Positions 27,447-41,843 of a DNA stretch of 64,000 nucleotides are shown in pieces. Source of the DNA: Methylomarinum sp. Ch1-1 (GTDB taxonomy: Bacteria; Pseudomonadota; Gammaproteobacteria; Methylococcales; Methylomonadaceae); contig NZ_CP157743.1 of the NCBI RefSeq assembly GCF_030717995.2, positions 3,002,501-3,066,500 of the forward strand. Reading direction: 5' to 3'. The notes beneath the pieces were generated by a model that was given only the letters and a program-made list of their open reading frames with translations, was not told the origin of the DNA and ran no database searches. Numbering within the stretch: the first letter of the stretch is position 1; every line of letters begins with the position of its first letter. The translations under genes were made by a program, and so were the position numbers.

Positions 27447-28065
27447 TCAGCCGGTGCTTTTATCCCTGCCGGAGGCGGCGACATGAACCGCATCCCTGCC
27501 GGAAACCTTGGCCTCGTACAGGGCCTGATCGGCTCGTTTCAGAAAATCCATCAGCCGCTCGGCTTTGTTTAACTGCGCCACGCCGAAACTTGCCGTCACC
27601 CTGCTCACTCCGTCTATTTGCTCATCGGAGACTAGCTGTCTTATCTTTCCGGCGACCCGCTCCGCTTCCGCTAAATGCGTGTCTAGCGCGCCACTATTTC
27701 TGCGAAAGCTTGTTTTGGGCATCCCAGCCCAAGCAAGCGGCAGAAATTACGTGGCGATTATTGCCTCCGGCGGCCCCGATTCGTCCTGCGTCCGTGCCAC
27801 TCCGCCATATCATCGTAAACTCGATGCTGGCTCCGTCGCACTCCCACAAATGACTTGACGGCGTTTCGGGAGACCTTTTATTTTGTCTCCACCTTCGCTC
27901 TCGCTTCGATTCCGACAAAACAATCGGCCCTACGCCTATCGGGGACTAAAAATCTTCACTTCGCTGCCGCTCCGTTTCCAAGATTTTCAGCGGCGGCAAG
28001 ATGATCATGAACTCGTCGCCTCCCCAACGGGCCAGCAGGTCTACCCTCCTCAGAGCCGCCTTAAA
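27447..28065 (-). pseudogene. GGDEF (diguanylate cyclase) domain fragment interrupted by a mobile element
   Basis: On the reverse strand, residues KAALRRVDLLARWGGDEFMIILP carry the GG(D/E)EF active-site loop (WGGDEF). A 314-bp element follows, and the domain resumes at DTHLAEAERVAGKIRQL, then RVTASFGVAQL and FLKRADQALYEAKVSGRD to the stop at 27,447. Upstream of KAAL the reading loses all similarity, so the sensory part and the first half of the domain are missing. By comparison with other GGDEF domains roughly three residues at the insertion point are also gone. The gene would have made cyclic di-GMP; now it is a relic. Confidence 0.8.
27683..27996 (-). mobile_element. 314-bp non-coding insertion element, copy B
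   Basis: Reverse-complement copy of 2069-2382 with one base difference, inserted within the GGDEF codons between ILP and LDTHLAEAE. Unlike copy A it lacks the 32-bp right extension and shows no clear target duplication. The same right-end hairpin (TTTCTGC...GCAGAAA enclosing TTGGGC/GCCCAA) and left-end AAAATCTT/AAGATTTT hairpin are present. Near identity implies recent movement or gene conversion. Confidence 0.7.
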
Positions 28066-28308
28066 TGAATGAGTGGCAAAACAGAAAATTAACAACAAAT
28101 ACGCCAGGCAGGATGATGATGTGGACTCCTCTTCTTTCCCAGGAGTCCGACATGAATTAAATAACCCGCCCCGCGTACATTGAATGCTTTTAGCCGATCC
28201 GCTGCGCGTGCCCCATCTCACGGATGTGGGTAGGGTGTGCTGACGATAGGAAGCGCACCATGTTTCGATGTGCTTCAAGACGATCGGCTTTACATTGGCA
28301 TCGCAACC

Positions 28309-28438
28309 GTAGGGCGGATTCGCCGACAGGCAATCCGCCTTTGATACGCACAATGCCAATTTTGCCCCGGTGGCGGTTTTTGGCGGCTTGCTTCGCGAAG
28401 CCGCCCTACGTTGGCGGATCCGCTGCGCTTGATCCGCC
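28309..28438. repeat. REP-like hairpin cluster
   Basis: Three stems occur in 130 bp: GGCGGATT/AATCCGCC (28,313-28,339), GGCGGCTT/AAGCCGCC (28,382-28,405) and GGCGGATC/GATCCGCC (28,413-28,438). The outer ends read GTAGGGCGGAT and ATCCGCCCTAC. A degraded relative of the palindrome at 14,172 (GTAGGGTGTGCTGA) lies at about 28,229. The rest of 28,066-28,751 holds no gene; a GGGCCG/CGGCCT hairpin near 28,658-28,677 may end transcription from the gene at 28,752. Confidence 0.65.
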
Positions 28439-28751
28439 CTACCGGTGCGGGTAGTTTTTGATGCGCTTCACGCTGTTCAGCACATTCGAAGGCAAGGGTG
28501 CTTTGGCGTAGGAGCGCCGCCCAAAGGGATGACGCGATATTGACCAATGTATTGGTTCAGGTATTTTTAATGAGGGAGCCCTGATTCCCTGCCGACACGA
28601 CGCTTATCCAGGGCTACAGGATCTGGCTGAGAGTTATACGTAATCAAGTAGTAGGAAGGGCCGACAAGGTGCCGGCCTTTATCATCGGTTGTTCACTCAG
28701 AACATGGGAGGAAGCATCTAGAGCCAGCTGGCCTTGCTGCTGATATTGATA

Positions 28752-31034
28752 TCAATAATGCATCAGCCCTTGCAAGCGCAGCAACTGTGTTTCGCCGTTG
28801 GAACCCTCGACGCCGTCGTTATCGTTGACGATCAACACATCGCCATTTTCCGCAACCGTCATGCCTTCTATTTTTTCCAGCGCCATCCCGCCGCTGGCTT
28901 TTAGCGCCGGCAACAAGTCTTGCACCAACACCTTATCGAGCAACGGAAATGACGGTGCGGCCCCCGCCTGAGGTTCCGGCAGCGCAGTCATGCCGCTCAC
29001 CGAGAATTTGTATAGGCGTTTGATGCGCGCATCGGAATTAGCCTGATTATCGCGTTCGATCACGGCAAATTCATCAGGACCGAGCGCGCTGATTTCCGAC
29101 AAGCCTACCCAACCGCCGTTAGGCGATTGCGCCTTATCCAACGGATAATAATAGAAACGCCATTCGGCCGCCGCAATATCATAACGTCCGATACGGGCGT
29201 AGCCTGTGGGGTCATTGCGCCATTCTCGCTGGAAAGCGACAAACAACACCTCGCGGTCGCCAGCCCCGACCGAAGCGACGCCCTCGAAACCGAAACGTTG
29301 CTGCTGGGCGGCGCTGGCGTCAGGCAGTGTGACGACCTCGTTAATCTCACCCGCAGCATCGACATGGACTAGCAAATTGGCGCTCACGTCGCTGCCGGCG
29401 CCTTCCGAGGCTATCCAGAATCCGCCGTTCGCGCTGCTGCTGATGCCTTCGGCGTCGAGATTGACGCTGCCATCGGCATTGACCAAGGCGGGTGCGGTCG
29501 CCGCCAACTTTCCGAGACTGTCGACCAAGACGATTTCCGCGCTGATGACGGCCAGATGATGCCGAGTATCCAATTTATAAATGCGGCTTTGTTGAAAAAA
29601 GCCGTCATGTATTGCATAGACGCTATGCTCCTCGTACAGATCATGCGTCAATCCGGACAAGGCCCCCCACGGTATCGGGCTGCCGTCAGCCCGGTCGGCG
29701 GAAATAAGCGTCGGATAAGCGGGCGGCTTTGCTTGCAATTGATAGATGTTCAGCACCGAACGGTAACCCTCTGCGCGCGCATCATTTTCACTGGCGGCGA
29801 CCAATAGCTTGCGTTGCGGTATGGCTTTAAGGCCTTCCGGACCTAAGCCGGCCGGCAAGGTTTGCCGAAGTTCGAATGAACGGCCGTCTGCGCTGACCTT
29901 ATAAACGAAAACGACGCTAGATCGTTCCGAGGCGACGAATAAAAACGTGTCATTGCCGTAGCGGCCGACCTCGACATTTTCCGGCTCGTTGCCATGATTA
30001 TTAGACCGGCCGTCCGGATAATGGCCGGTGCGCACGGCCTCGTGCTCCAACTGATTGCCCGCGCTATAAACGACATGACCGTTTTTGTCGAACACGGTAA
30101 TGCCACGGCTGCCGCCGTCTAAATCGCCTTCATCGGCAGTCACGAACCATTGTTCCGTCAACCAGGTGACACCATCCGGTTCCCTGGCGCGATGCAGCTG
30201 CTCACCGGTCAGGGTGATCAGGGCCGGCTTTTCCTCTTGGGTATCGATATCGAACAAATCGACGTAACCGGCGCTGAAATGATTGATGATCGCGCCACTC
30301 GCCAGATCGATCAGCGCCAGGTGATTGTTTTCCTGGAAGGTCACCACGGCGATATTTTGGGCGTTGATATCGACATATTCCGGCTCCGCATCCTCGGGAT
30401 AGAGATCGGCAATGCCGGCCAGCTGCACATCACGCAATTCCCATTGCTCAGGCTTGCCCACCAGATCGACGATCACCAGAAAACCGCTTTCCCCCTGCGG
30501 CAATCGTCCTCCGTTCACATCCTCGTCGCGTTCATTTTCGATGACGACGGCGGCATAGCGTTGATCGGGACTGACGGCGATCGCATCCGGCTGTCCGCCC
30601 AGATCGAAAGCGGCGACCTGACGTCTTTTTTTGATGTCGACAACCAGCATTTTTCCGCTGGGATCGTTGAAATCACTGGAGGTATTGACGACGACCAGGG
30701 CGTATTTGTCGGCCACGGCGACCGAAGTCGGTTCGCCCTCGACGTCGATAAGACCCAATGCCTGGGGGCGTGATGGATTGACGATGTCGACGAAGCCCAA
30801 TTTACCGGCAACGCCATCGGTATAAACCAGGGTATTGCCGTCCTTGCTGACATCGACGATTTCGGCGACGCTTTGCTGATCGATATGTGAATTCAGATAA
30901 ATGGGAAATGAGGCGATTCGGTTGAACGCCTTGTTATGCGCCGGCTCTTCGAAGGCATAAACCGGCCTCGCGATCGCCAATAGTGCTGCAGCCAGCATTA
31001 AGCTCGAAAAAAGGCCCCATAAATTAAAACGCAT
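28752..31034 (-). CDS. Secreted beta-propeller protein with phytase-like esterase domain
   Basis: The 760-aa product has a signal peptide (LFSSLMLAAALLAIARPVYA) and then about 400 residues of repeated beta-propeller blades (GKLGFVDIVNPSRP, PTSVAVADKYALVVV, PDAIAVSPDQRYAAVVIENE) of the choice-of-anchor-I type. The C-terminal part from about residue 440 (GALSGLTHDL, AIHDGFFQQSRIYKLD, LDAEGISSSANGGFWIASEG, FGFEGVAS, AVIERDNQ) matches the phytase-like esterase domain (PF13449). It is probably periplasmic and phosphate-related, but the exact substrate is unknown. It is monocistronic with no phosphate-regulator site that I can identify. Confidence 0.82.
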   Translation of the reverse strand: MRFNLWGLFSSLMLAAALLAIARPVYAFEEPAHNKAFNRIASFPIYLNSHIDQQSVAEIVDVSKDGNTLVYTDGVAGKLGFVDIVNPSRPQALGLIDVEGEPTSVAVADKYALVVVNTSSDFNDPSGKMLVVDIKKRRQVAAFDLGGQPDAIAVSPDQRYAAVVIENERDEDVNGGRLPQGESGFLVIVDLVGKPEQWELRDVQLAGIADLYPEDAEPEYVDINAQNIAVVTFQENNHLALIDLASGAIINHFSAGYVDLFDIDTQEEKPALITLTGEQLHRAREPDGVTWLTEQWFVTADEGDLDGGSRGITVFDKNGHVVYSAGNQLEHEAVRTGHYPDGRSNNHGNEPENVEVGRYGNDTFLFVASERSSVVFVYKVSADGRSFELRQTLPAGLGPEGLKAIPQRKLLVAASENDARAEGYRSVLNIYQLQAKPPAYPTLISADRADGSPIPWGALSGLTHDLYEEHSVYAIHDGFFQQSRIYKLDTRHHLAVISAEIVLVDSLGKLAATAPALVNADGSVNLDAEGISSSANGGFWIASEGAGSDVSANLLVHVDAAGEINEVVTLPDASAAQQQRFGFEGVASVGAGDREVLFVAFQREWRNDPTGYARIGRYDIAAAEWRFYYYPLDKAQSPNGGWVGLSEISALGPDEFAVIERDNQANSDARIKRLYKFSVSGMTALPEPQAGAAPSFPLLDKVLVQDLLPALKASGGMALEKIEGMTVAENGDVLIVNDNDGVEGSNGETQLLRLQGLMHY

Positions 31035-31161
31035 CGTTACTGCTCAAATTGATTCGATGCGCGGATAATATGCCATAAATATTGCAGGATTATGACAACG
31101 CCGTAAAAAGCGGCGGATCCCGCCATCGGGACCGACAATGACGTGCTATCAATCGACTGTC

Positions 31162-31869
31162 TTATTCTTCGTCGTTAGGTTGCTCTAGCACAGGCTGTTT
31201 GATCAAAAACAGCTTATGCAGAAAGGCGCCGGCTAAAAAGCCGCCCAGGTGAGACCACCAGGCGACATCGACAGTGACCCCGTCGAATATCATGGCCGTC
31301 GTCGCCTTATGCAACTGAATAATCACCCAAAGACCGAGAAAAGCGATGGCCGGAATTTCAAAAAACAGCGGAAAGAAGAAGATCGGTATCATGATGATGA
31401 CCCTGGCGTAAGGGTACTGAAAAAAATACGCCCCCAAGACTCCGGCAATGGCCCCCGATGCGCCGACGACCGGAAAGACCAATTCCGGATCGTTATACCA
31501 TTGCACGTAAGTCGCCAATAAACCGCACAGCAGATAAAACACCAGAAAACGCCCATGCCCCATCAAGTCTTCGATATTGTCGGCGAAAATCCATAAAAAC
31601 AATAGGTTCATGATGATATGCATCCAGCCTCCATGCAGGAAAAGACTGGTCAAAAAAGACAAATAGCCATCGGGGGGGAGACCGAAAGTGATCGCCCATT
31701 GCGGATGCGAATAGCGAATGGGAACCATGCCATATAAATAGACGATTTGACGTTGAGATTCTTGCGGCAACAATTGCATCAGCAAGAAAATGACGCTGCA
31801 AATCGCCATGATAGACCAGGTAACCACCGGCGTGGTATTGCAGACTACCGTATCTCTGATAGGTATCAT
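31162..31869 (-). CDS. Rhomboid-family intramembrane serine protease
   Basis: The 235-aa polytopic membrane protein has the rhomboid active site GASGAIAG with nucleophile Ser138 and the partner His207 in WWSHLGGFLAGA. The stabilising HGGWMHIIMN element carries H79, H84 and N88. Six or more hydrophobic segments are evident. It cleaves transmembrane substrates within the bilayer. The N terminus MIPIRDTV is typical of this subgroup. It lies 41 bp downstream of hrpA on the same strand. Confidence 0.92.
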   Translation of the reverse strand: MIPIRDTVVCNTTPVVTWSIMAICSVIFLLMQLLPQESQRQIVYLYGMVPIRYSHPQWAITFGLPPDGYLSFLTSLFLHGGWMHIIMNLLFLWIFADNIEDLMGHGRFLVFYLLCGLLATYVQWYNDPELVFPVVGASGAIAGVLGAYFFQYPYARVIIMIPIFFFPLFFEIPAIAFLGLWVIIQLHKATTAMIFDGVTVDVAWWSHLGGFLAGAFLHKLFLIKQPVLEQPNDEE

Positions 31870-31910
31870 TTAACGACCTCAAGGGTTATTTTAAAAAGCC
31901 CGGACCGCCT

Positions 31911-35795
<3,885 letters not shown>

Positions 35796-35901
35796 TAATG
35801 ATAACAGTACAAAATTGAACTATTATATACTCTGTATCATTGAACTTCATCGCGATCAATGAATTACAACCTAGGCCGGTCAAATCATCACCGGGATACT
35901 T

Positions 35902-36411
35902 ATGCTGTCATCCGTTCCTCCTTCCATCGATATCAGCGCTAGCCACGCCGCGGCGCATGCGAGCGGCAAAACCGAGTCATCGCCGGAGGCGAAAACGTCA
36001 TCCGCGCAGGCGGCTAATGCCGACGCGCTTACGCTACAGGAACAACGCAGCGTTGAACAGTTAAAAGCGCGCGATCAAGAAGTCAGGACTCATGAACAAG
36101 CTCACATCAGCGCTGCCTCGGGCATCGCTGTCGGTGGCGCAAGCTTCACCTTCGCCACCGGTCCTGACGGCCGCCGCTACGCGATTGGCGGTGAAGTCAA
36201 CATCGATATTTCCGAAGTCCCCGGTGATCCCGAGGCGACCCTGAGAAAAGCCGAATTGATCAAGAGAGCGGCGCTGGCCCCCGCTCAGCCTTCATCACAA
36301 GACCGCCGCGTCGCCAGCAGCGCGACAGCGATGGCCAGCAAAGCCCAAGCTGAGCTGCTGCAACAGGGCAGCGACCCGCAAATCGGAGGAACTATCGACC
36401 TGAGTGCATGA
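35902..36411 (+). CDS. SprA-related putative metalloprotease (CJM1_0395-type)
   Basis: The 169-aa protein starts with a low-complexity Ala and Ser-rich region (about 1-50). The conserved segment follows: VEQLKARDQEVRTHEQAHISAA, which contains the zincin-like HEQAH motif, then GGASFTFATGPDGRRYAIGGEV and IDISEVPGDPEATL. This combination defines the putative metalloprotease family found near SprA-like proteins; no catalytic activity has been shown to my knowledge. No signal peptide is obvious. It is a single gene diverging from hrpA. Confidence 0.82.
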   Translation: MLSSVPPSIDISASHAAAHASGKTESSPEAKTSSAQAANADALTLQEQRSVEQLKARDQEVRTHEQAHISAASGIAVGGASFTFATGPDGRRYAIGGEVNIDISEVPGDPEATLRKAELIKRAALAPAQPSSQDRRVASSATAMASKAQAELLQQGSDPQIGGTIDLSA

Positions 36412-36494
36412 GACGTTTTTCACTCTGGAACTGAAGTTTTTTAGGAAAACGCTGAAAAAAACCATCCCTCTGACACCGATTTAATCAGACTTCC

Positions 36495-36764
36495 TTAGGC
36501 GTTGATAAACTCGACGGCAAATCCCTGGCCCTGTTCGATTCTAATAACTTTCGCCTGTTGGATCGGCGCATCTTCGAACTCCATCGTTTTGACACCGACC
36601 ACGTCCCCTTCCTTAACCAACCCCTGATCGCCGCACGACAAAAACAGGCCGCTTTCGGATAAGTCGCGGAGACTGACGATCAACGTTTCACCAGGCGAGG
36701 TCATCAGTTGAATTTTAGCATGGTGTTTGAGGCGCTGATGCCTACGTTTATTTGTTTCAGTCAT
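36495..36764 (-). CDS. PilZ-domain cyclic di-GMP-binding protein
   Basis: The 89-aa single-domain protein carries the two PilZ signature elements: the RxxxR-type N terminus (RRHQRLKHHAKI) and DLSESGLFLSC, matching D/N-x-S-x-x-G. It should bind cyclic di-GMP and relay it to a partner. It is the last gene of a three-gene reverse-strand group: yihY, a small membrane protein, then PilZ, with gaps of 8 and 2 bp, so the partner may be one of those membrane proteins. Confidence 0.85.
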   Translation of the reverse strand: MTETNKRRHQRLKHHAKIQLMTSPGETLIVSLRDLSESGLFLSCGDQGLVKEGDVVGVKTMEFEDAPIQQAKVIRIEQGQGFAVEFINA

Positions 36765-36766
36765 TT

Positions 36767-37069
36767 TTATTTACGCAAGATTAAAAAAACGCCGCTGACT
36801 ATCGCCAGTATCGCCAGCGTTAAACCGCTATAGGGAAAGCTAACGTGAAAGAGTTGAATGCAGCTACTTAAAATCAACCAAATAGCCAATAAAAGTAATC
36901 CAATATCTCCAAAACGCGATTTAATCACAGATAATAACAGGATCGCGCCAGTGATCAAGGCCAGCGCCGCCAGCAGCGGGATTTGATAGGCGAAATGCCA
37001 ATGGGTCAGTTTAAGCAGCGCATCGGTTATCAACCATAACGCCAGCAACAATAAGCCAACAGCTTTCAT
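36767..37069 (-). CDS. Small four-helix membrane protein
   Basis: 100 aa, almost wholly hydrophobic, in four segments that look like two diverged repeats: VGLLLLALWLITDALLKL and IGLLLLAIWLILSSCIQL each precede a short linker and a second helix. This internal duplication is clear by eye. No catalytic residue is visible. It lies between yihY and the PilZ gene, nearly abutting both, and the function is unknown. Confidence 0.65.
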   Translation of the reverse strand: MKAVGLLLLALWLITDALLKLTHWHFAYQIPLLAALALITGAILLLSVIKSRFGDIGLLLLAIWLILSSCIQLFHVSFPYSGLTLAILAIVSGVFLILRK

Positions 37070-37077
37070 TGAACTCC

Positions 37078-38397
37078 TTATATTTCTTTTAATAAACGAT
37101 TGCAGTCACTGTGTTCCAGACTGGCGAACCATTCCTCGTTCAATGAGGAAAAACGATCCAACCCCTTGTCTGCCGGCAGACGATTCCTGCCGGCGGTATC
37201 CAAGGCCTTGATCACGTTAAGCACGGTAATTTGATTAATATCATAAGCCGGTTGATAGAGGCTTGAATCATCCTCCCCAGCCTTCAACTCGACGATTAAC
37301 CGGCTATCGAGCAGAATCTGTAAGGTCTTTTGCACGACCGACAGCGGCAGATTCAACCGCGCCGAAATAGCCTCGCTATTCAAGGCCTCGTCGGCCGAGA
37401 CGAAGAGAGTGACGATCAAATGCATCACTTGCAAGGCGATGTTTCTGCGCAGAGCGAGGCTTAAGTCGGAAAACTTTTCGTTATGACAGTAACTGCGATA
37501 ATTTTGAATATAAAAACTAATCTCGCAGCCTAATAACACGACAAACCAGCCCAACTGCAGCCAGATCAAAAATAATGGCAAGGCTGCGAAGCTGCCGTAG
37601 ATGGCGTTATAACTGGACGCTCCCAACTGCAAGCTCAAATAGGCCCACTGCACCCATTGATAGAGCACCCCGGTGACGATGCCGGCGATGGCGGCGGCCT
37701 TCAGTTCGACTTGCCGGTTCGGCATGAACATGAACACGATGGAAAATAAAATCGCCATGATCAGAAACGGCGAGAAGCTTAAGCCATAAAGCACCAACCT
37801 GGCCGCCCATTCCGGCAAATGCATGACCTCCATCAGCCAGGTCACCTGGGTTTTGACGAACACGGTGATACTGCCGGAGGCAATCAACAGCACCGGAGCC
37901 AACAACATGATCGACAAATAATCACTGACCTTTCTCGCCCAGGAGCGATTCAGAGCAATTTTCCAAATATGGTTGAAGGATTCCTCGATATTGCCGATCA
38001 CCTTGATGACTGTCCATAGCAACAGCACGACCCCGATACCGGCCACTACCCCGCCCTTGGTATTAGCCAACATGTTTTCGGCGAATTCGATCAACTGTAT
38101 CATCAAGGCATCCTGTTCCGGCGTCTGTTCCAGCAAACGGTCGCGCAACATTTTTTCGAAGCCGAAACCTTTGGCAATGCCGAATAACATCGCAATCACC
38201 GGTACAATCGACAGCAACGTGTAGAGGGTCAATGCGGAAGCGCGCAGCGGACATAAATCCTTGACAAAGCCCTGGGTCGATAACAAGGTGACTCTTAAGG
38301 TTTTTACCGCCATGACTTCTAGCCGGCCTAGCCTTTCATCGGGCAGCAACCATACCCCTTCTTTTATAAACTCAGTGATTTTGTTTATCATTTCCAC
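37078..38397 (-). CDS. yihY: YihY/BrkB family inner-membrane protein
   Basis: The 439-aa protein has the YihY plan: an amphipathic N terminus, [29 protein letters not shown], six hydrophobic segments to about residue 300, and the motif [23 protein letters not shown]-terminal cytosolic extension of about 130 residues has a winged-helix look ([22 protein letters not shown]). The family was once annotated as ribonuclease BN; its real role is unsettled. It is the first gene of an operon with a small membrane protein and a PilZ protein, which hints at cyclic di-GMP control. It diverges from the histidine kinase gene. Confidence 0.88.
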   Translation of the reverse strand: MEMINKITEFIKEGVWLLPDERLGRLEVMAVKTLRVTLLSTQGFVKDLCPLRASALTLYTLLSIVPVIAMLFGIAKGFGFEKMLRDRLLEQTPEQDALMIQLIEFAENMLANTKGGVVAGIGVVLLLWTVIKVIGNIEESFNHIWKIALNRSWARKVSDYLSIMLLAPVLLIASGSITVFVKTQVTWLMEVMHLPEWAARLVLYGLSFSPFLIMAILFSIVFMFMPNRQVELKAAAIAGIVTGVLYQWVQWAYLSLQLGASSYNAIYGSFAALPLFLIWLQLGWFVVLLGCEISFYIQNYRSYCHNEKFSDLSLALRRNIALQVMHLIVTLFVSADEALNSEAISARLNLPLSVVQKTLQILLDSRLIVELKAGEDDSSLYQPAYDINQITVLNVIKALDTAGRNRLPADKGLDRFSSLNEEWFASLEHSDCNRLLKEI

Positions 38398-38461
38398 TGT
38401 ATTCGTATGCCATCGATGCGATAATCAATTAAGCTTAACCGTTAACAGCAAAAAAACAAGC

Positions 38462-41029
38462 ATGCCCGTTAAATCCGAATTGCAAAAATTTTCGACCACA
38501 CTGTTTCTGATCGTATTTGTCGCCATCAGTTATTTTGGCCTCGGCTTGTTGGGTTTACAACTCGCTGTGCCTCCCAGCCAGGCGGGAGCGGTCTGGCCGC
38601 CGGCAGGCATCGCCCTGGCCGCCATCTTGCTTTGCGGTCCACGCATTTGGCCCGGCATTTTCATCGGCAATTTCTGCATCAGCGCCTGGGCCTTCGGCTT
38701 CAATCCGCAATCGGTCATAATCTACCTGGCCACCGGCGCGGGCGCCACGCTGTGCGCCTATGTCGCCTATCTGTTGATACGCCACTATATCGGCATACCC
38801 AATGATTTGATAAAGAACAAAGACATACTCCAGTTCGTGCTGATCGGCGGCCCGCTCAGTTGCCTGATACCGGCGACGATCGGCATCAGCACAATGTTTT
38901 TCACCGGCATCCTCAGCTGGACGGAAATAGCGGCCAACTGGTTCAGTTGGTGGGTAGGCGACACGATCGGCGCACTAATCTTCACCCCCTTGATCCTAAC
39001 TCTGTTTTCTCAGGACAGCCCGGTGTGGAAGCGGCGGCGAGTAATATTGACATTGCCGTTAATCGCCACTTTCGTATTGGTCATCCTATTCTTTTTCTAT
39101 GTGCAAAAACTCGAATATGCCCGCCAACGGGAACAATTTGCCGACCAATCGAACCTCCTCACCAATGCCTTCAGTACACGAGTGCAAAGTCAGTTGAGAA
39201 ACCTGGAAGCTATTCATCGTTTTTTCATCAGCTCGAACGAAATAACGAAACAGGAATTCGACACCTTTACTCATTCGTCACTGGCGCGATTTCCGGAACT
39301 GAAATCGATACGCTGGATAAAGCCCGATGCCGAAAACAAGCTGACAGTGAAATACCAGCTAAAAAAGGCCGGTTTTCCAGCCAATCTCGATACGATTCCG
39401 ACGCCGATACAGTCGCTGTTCGATAACCCTTACTTTTTATCAACCGGCTCAGCCACCTTTCTGAGGCAGTCTGAAAACCTCCTAGACTTGTTCATCCCTG
39501 TCTATCAAAAAACCGGCACGCGGCAAATCAAAACGGCCGGGGTGATTTCGATATCCATATCGGTCCATGAGCTGATATCGGCAATTCTGGAAAACACGCC
39601 ACTCCCACGCCTCAGCCTGGCAATCGTCGATTCCGCCAGCGGCCTCGAGCTTTTTAACAATCTCGGTCAGGCATCGCTGCTGAACGACACTCTCCAACAT
39701 CGTTTGAATATCGCCAACCAAGAATGGCTGCTGTTCTACGGTCTGCAGATCCATATCGACAATCATACGTACTGGGCGATGTGGTGGGTCATCATCAGCG
39801 GCTTATTGTTTACCAGTCTGCTGGGCACCGGCCTGTTGCTGCTGACCGGGCGCTATTTCGAAACGGAGGCGATCGTCACCGAACGCACCGCCGAATTACT
39901 CGCGGCAAAAAACCATGCCGAAGCCGCCAATCAGGCAAAATCACGCTTTATTTCCAATATCAGCCATGAATTGCGTACGCCGTTGAACGGCATACTCGGC
40001 TTCACCCAACTGTTGCAAAAAAAAGCTCAGTTATCGGACGATGACCTTAAACAGATTAATATCATCGACCATTGCGGCAATCATTTATTAAGTCTAATCA
40101 ATGATCTGCTCGACATTTCCAGGATAGAAACCAATAAAATTACGATCCAAAACCGGCCATTCGAGTTAAACGCCTTTCTCGATGACATCGTTTCCATTTT
40201 CAAGCTGAAGGCGGAAAACAAAAACTTATATTTCATGTTCAACAAGCATCATGATCTAACCACGATTAACAGCGATGAAAATCGTTTGCGACAAATCTTG
40301 GTGAACCTGCTCAATAACGCGATCAAATTCACCGATCAAGGCTATGTCAGTTTGTCTGTCGCAAGCGATGCAAACAAACTGATTTTCACCATCGAGGATA
40401 GCGGATGCGGCATTTCCGAGGAAAACCAGAAACTGGTTTTTTCACCGTTTGTACAAATCGATGAACAGGAGTTTTCCAAGGAAGGAGTCGGACTTGGGCT
40501 GGCCATTACCCAAGAACTGATTCGATTGATGGGCGGCACCATCTCCCTGACCAGCCAGCTTAACCGGGGCAGTCGTTTCACGGTCTCGATGCCGATACAG
40601 AATGAAATCGAACAGCAGCAGCCCTCGACAGCCGACCACGCCTCGGCCTTAGGCCTCGCTAAAGATATCAACATTTTGGTTGCCGATGATAATGAAATCA
40701 ATATCCTGCTTTTTTCCCACATGCTCAATGAATTCAACTGTCGTTACGATGTCGCCACCGATGGCGAAGAAGCCTGGCATATGTTACAAAAACATCATTA
40801 CCATCTGGCGCTGATTGATTTGAATATGCCGAAATTATCCGGCTTGCAATTGCTAGGCAAGATCAAAGAGCAAGGCTTTCCGCTGACCACTGTCGCGATC
40901 AGCGCCTATGCAGAAAAAGACATCATCAACAATGCCCTGAATGCCGGCTTCGATCATTATTTGACCAAACCGGTCGACGCCCAAACTTTAAAGAAACTCA
41001 TTTGCAACATAGTAAGCAACCATGAATAA
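38462..41029 (+). CDS. Hybrid sensor histidine kinase with MASE1, CHASE, HisKA, HATPase and receiver domains
   Basis: The 855-aa kinase begins with a MASE1 integral membrane sensor of about eight helices (20-215; [18 protein letters not shown]). A periplasmic CHASE domain follows (about 235-430; [20 protein letters not shown]), then a last helix (440-462), a coiled linker, HisKA with phospho-acceptor H502 in [12 protein letters not shown], and an HATPase with N-box and glycine boxes ([21 protein letters not shown]). The receiver domain has phospho-acceptor D786 in LIDLNMP and acidic pair ADDNE. I chose the ATG at 38462, since earlier codons overlap the divergent yihY promoter. It overlaps the next gene by 8 bp. 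Its ligand is unknown. Confidence 0.93.
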   Translation: MPVKSELQKFSTTLFLIVFVAISYFGLGLLGLQLAVPPSQAGAVWPPAGIALAAILLCGPRIWPGIFIGNFCISAWAFGFNPQSVIIYLATGAGATLCAYVAYLLIRHYIGIPNDLIKNKDILQFVLIGGPLSCLIPATIGISTMFFTGILSWTEIAANWFSWWVGDTIGALIFTPLILTLFSQDSPVWKRRRVILTLPLIATFVLVILFFFYVQKLEYARQREQFADQSNLLTNAFSTRVQSQLRNLEAIHRFFISSNEITKQEFDTFTHSSLARFPELKSIRWIKPDAENKLTVKYQLKKAGFPANLDTIPTPIQSLFDNPYFLSTGSATFLRQSENLLDLFIPVYQKTGTRQIKTAGVISISISVHELISAILENTPLPRLSLAIVDSASGLELFNNLGQASLLNDTLQHRLNIANQEWLLFYGLQIHIDNHTYWAMWWVIISGLLFTSLLGTGLLLLTGRYFETEAIVTERTAELLAAKNHAEAANQAKSRFISNISHELRTPLNGILGFTQLLQKKAQLSDDDLKQINIIDHCGNHLLSLINDLLDISRIETNKITIQNRPFELNAFLDDIVSIFKLKAENKNLYFMFNKHHDLTTINSDENRLRQILVNLLNNAIKFTDQGYVSLSVASDANKLIFTIEDSGCGISEENQKLVFSPFVQIDEQEFSKEGVGLGLAITQELIRLMGGTISLTSQLNRGSRFTVSMPIQNEIEQQQPSTADHASALGLAKDINILVADDNEINILLFSHMLNEFNCRYDVATDGEEAWHMLQKHHYHLALIDLNMPKLSGLQLLGKIKEQGFPLTTVAISAYAEKDIINNALNAGFDHYLTKPVDAQTLKKLICNIVSNHE

Positions 41030-41843
41030 AGATAATTTGTTCCCGACCCTGATAATGAACCTGGCAATGATCCTGTTTTGCGGCGAGCTGTCGGCCGCGC
41101 CTTGGCCAGAAATTCAATTACAACGCGATTTAACGCCGTCTTCATTGACAAGCACAACGGTCGAGGTGCCCAAGGACCCGGTTTACCAAACCGCTAAACA
41201 CTACCGGGCTTATCCGCTGAAAGGCATCATCGATGAACTAAGCGCCGATTATGCCGGCGATCTGCAACAAGCGGTGCTAGTGTTTACCGCTATCGACGGT
41301 TATAAGGTTTCGATGGCTTATCCCGACGCCTTGGAGGAGCAAGGCTACCTGGCCTTCCGTGATCTTGACGCCAACGAAAATGATTGGATCGCTTTTAAAT
41401 TTGGCAAGGAAAAGATCACTCCGGCGCCTTATTATTTGGTTTGGAGCAAAGCCGATATCGATAAATGGCGTTACCCTTGGCCTTTTCAATTAAGCCGCAT
41501 CACTTTGCAACCGGCCAGAATTTATTTCGGCAAGGCGGCACCGGTTTCTACAAACGACAAAATCAGCCGGGGGTTTGCCGAATTCAGCCGCTACTGCATA
41601 CGCTGCCATGCCGTCAATGGCAGCGGCGGCAGCGTCGGCCCCGAATTAAATGCGCCTCAAAACGTTAGCGAACGCTATGCCGACAAACAATTAACCGGCT
41701 TGATATTGAACAACCCGGCCTATCGCCCGAACAGTAAAATGCCCGTTTTTGCCGAACTTTTGAACGATGCCCAGGTGAACAGTATCCTGGCCTATCTAAA
41801 AGCGATGAAATCACACAAGCAAGCGGTCAATGAAACTGATTAA
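41022..41843 (+). CDS. Periplasmic monohaem cytochrome c
   Basis: The 273-aa protein has a signal peptide ([19 protein letters not shown]) and an N-terminal beta-rich domain of about 140 residues ([23 protein letters not shown]) reminiscent of a molybdopterin-oxidoreductase-like fold. A C-terminal cytochrome c domain carries CIRCH at 192-196 and a probable axial Met at 240 (SKMPVF). The start lies inside the histidine kinase gene (8-bp overlap) and the end overlaps the next gene by 14 bp, so three different protein classes are translationally coupled. The ccm operon at the window end would mature it. The electron partner is unknown. Confidence 0.85.
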   Translation: MNKDNLFPTLIMNLAMILFCGELSAAPWPEIQLQRDLTPSSLTSTTVEVPKDPVYQTAKHYRAYPLKGIIDELSADYAGDLQQAVLVFTAIDGYKVSMAYPDALEEQGYLAFRDLDANENDWIAFKFGKEKITPAPYYLVWSKADIDKWRYPWPFQLSRITLQPARIYFGKAAPVSTNDKISRGFAEFSRYCIRCHAVNGSGGSVGPELNAPQNVSERYADKQLTGLILNNPAYRPNSKMPVFAELLNDAQVNSILAYLKAMKSHKQAVNETD

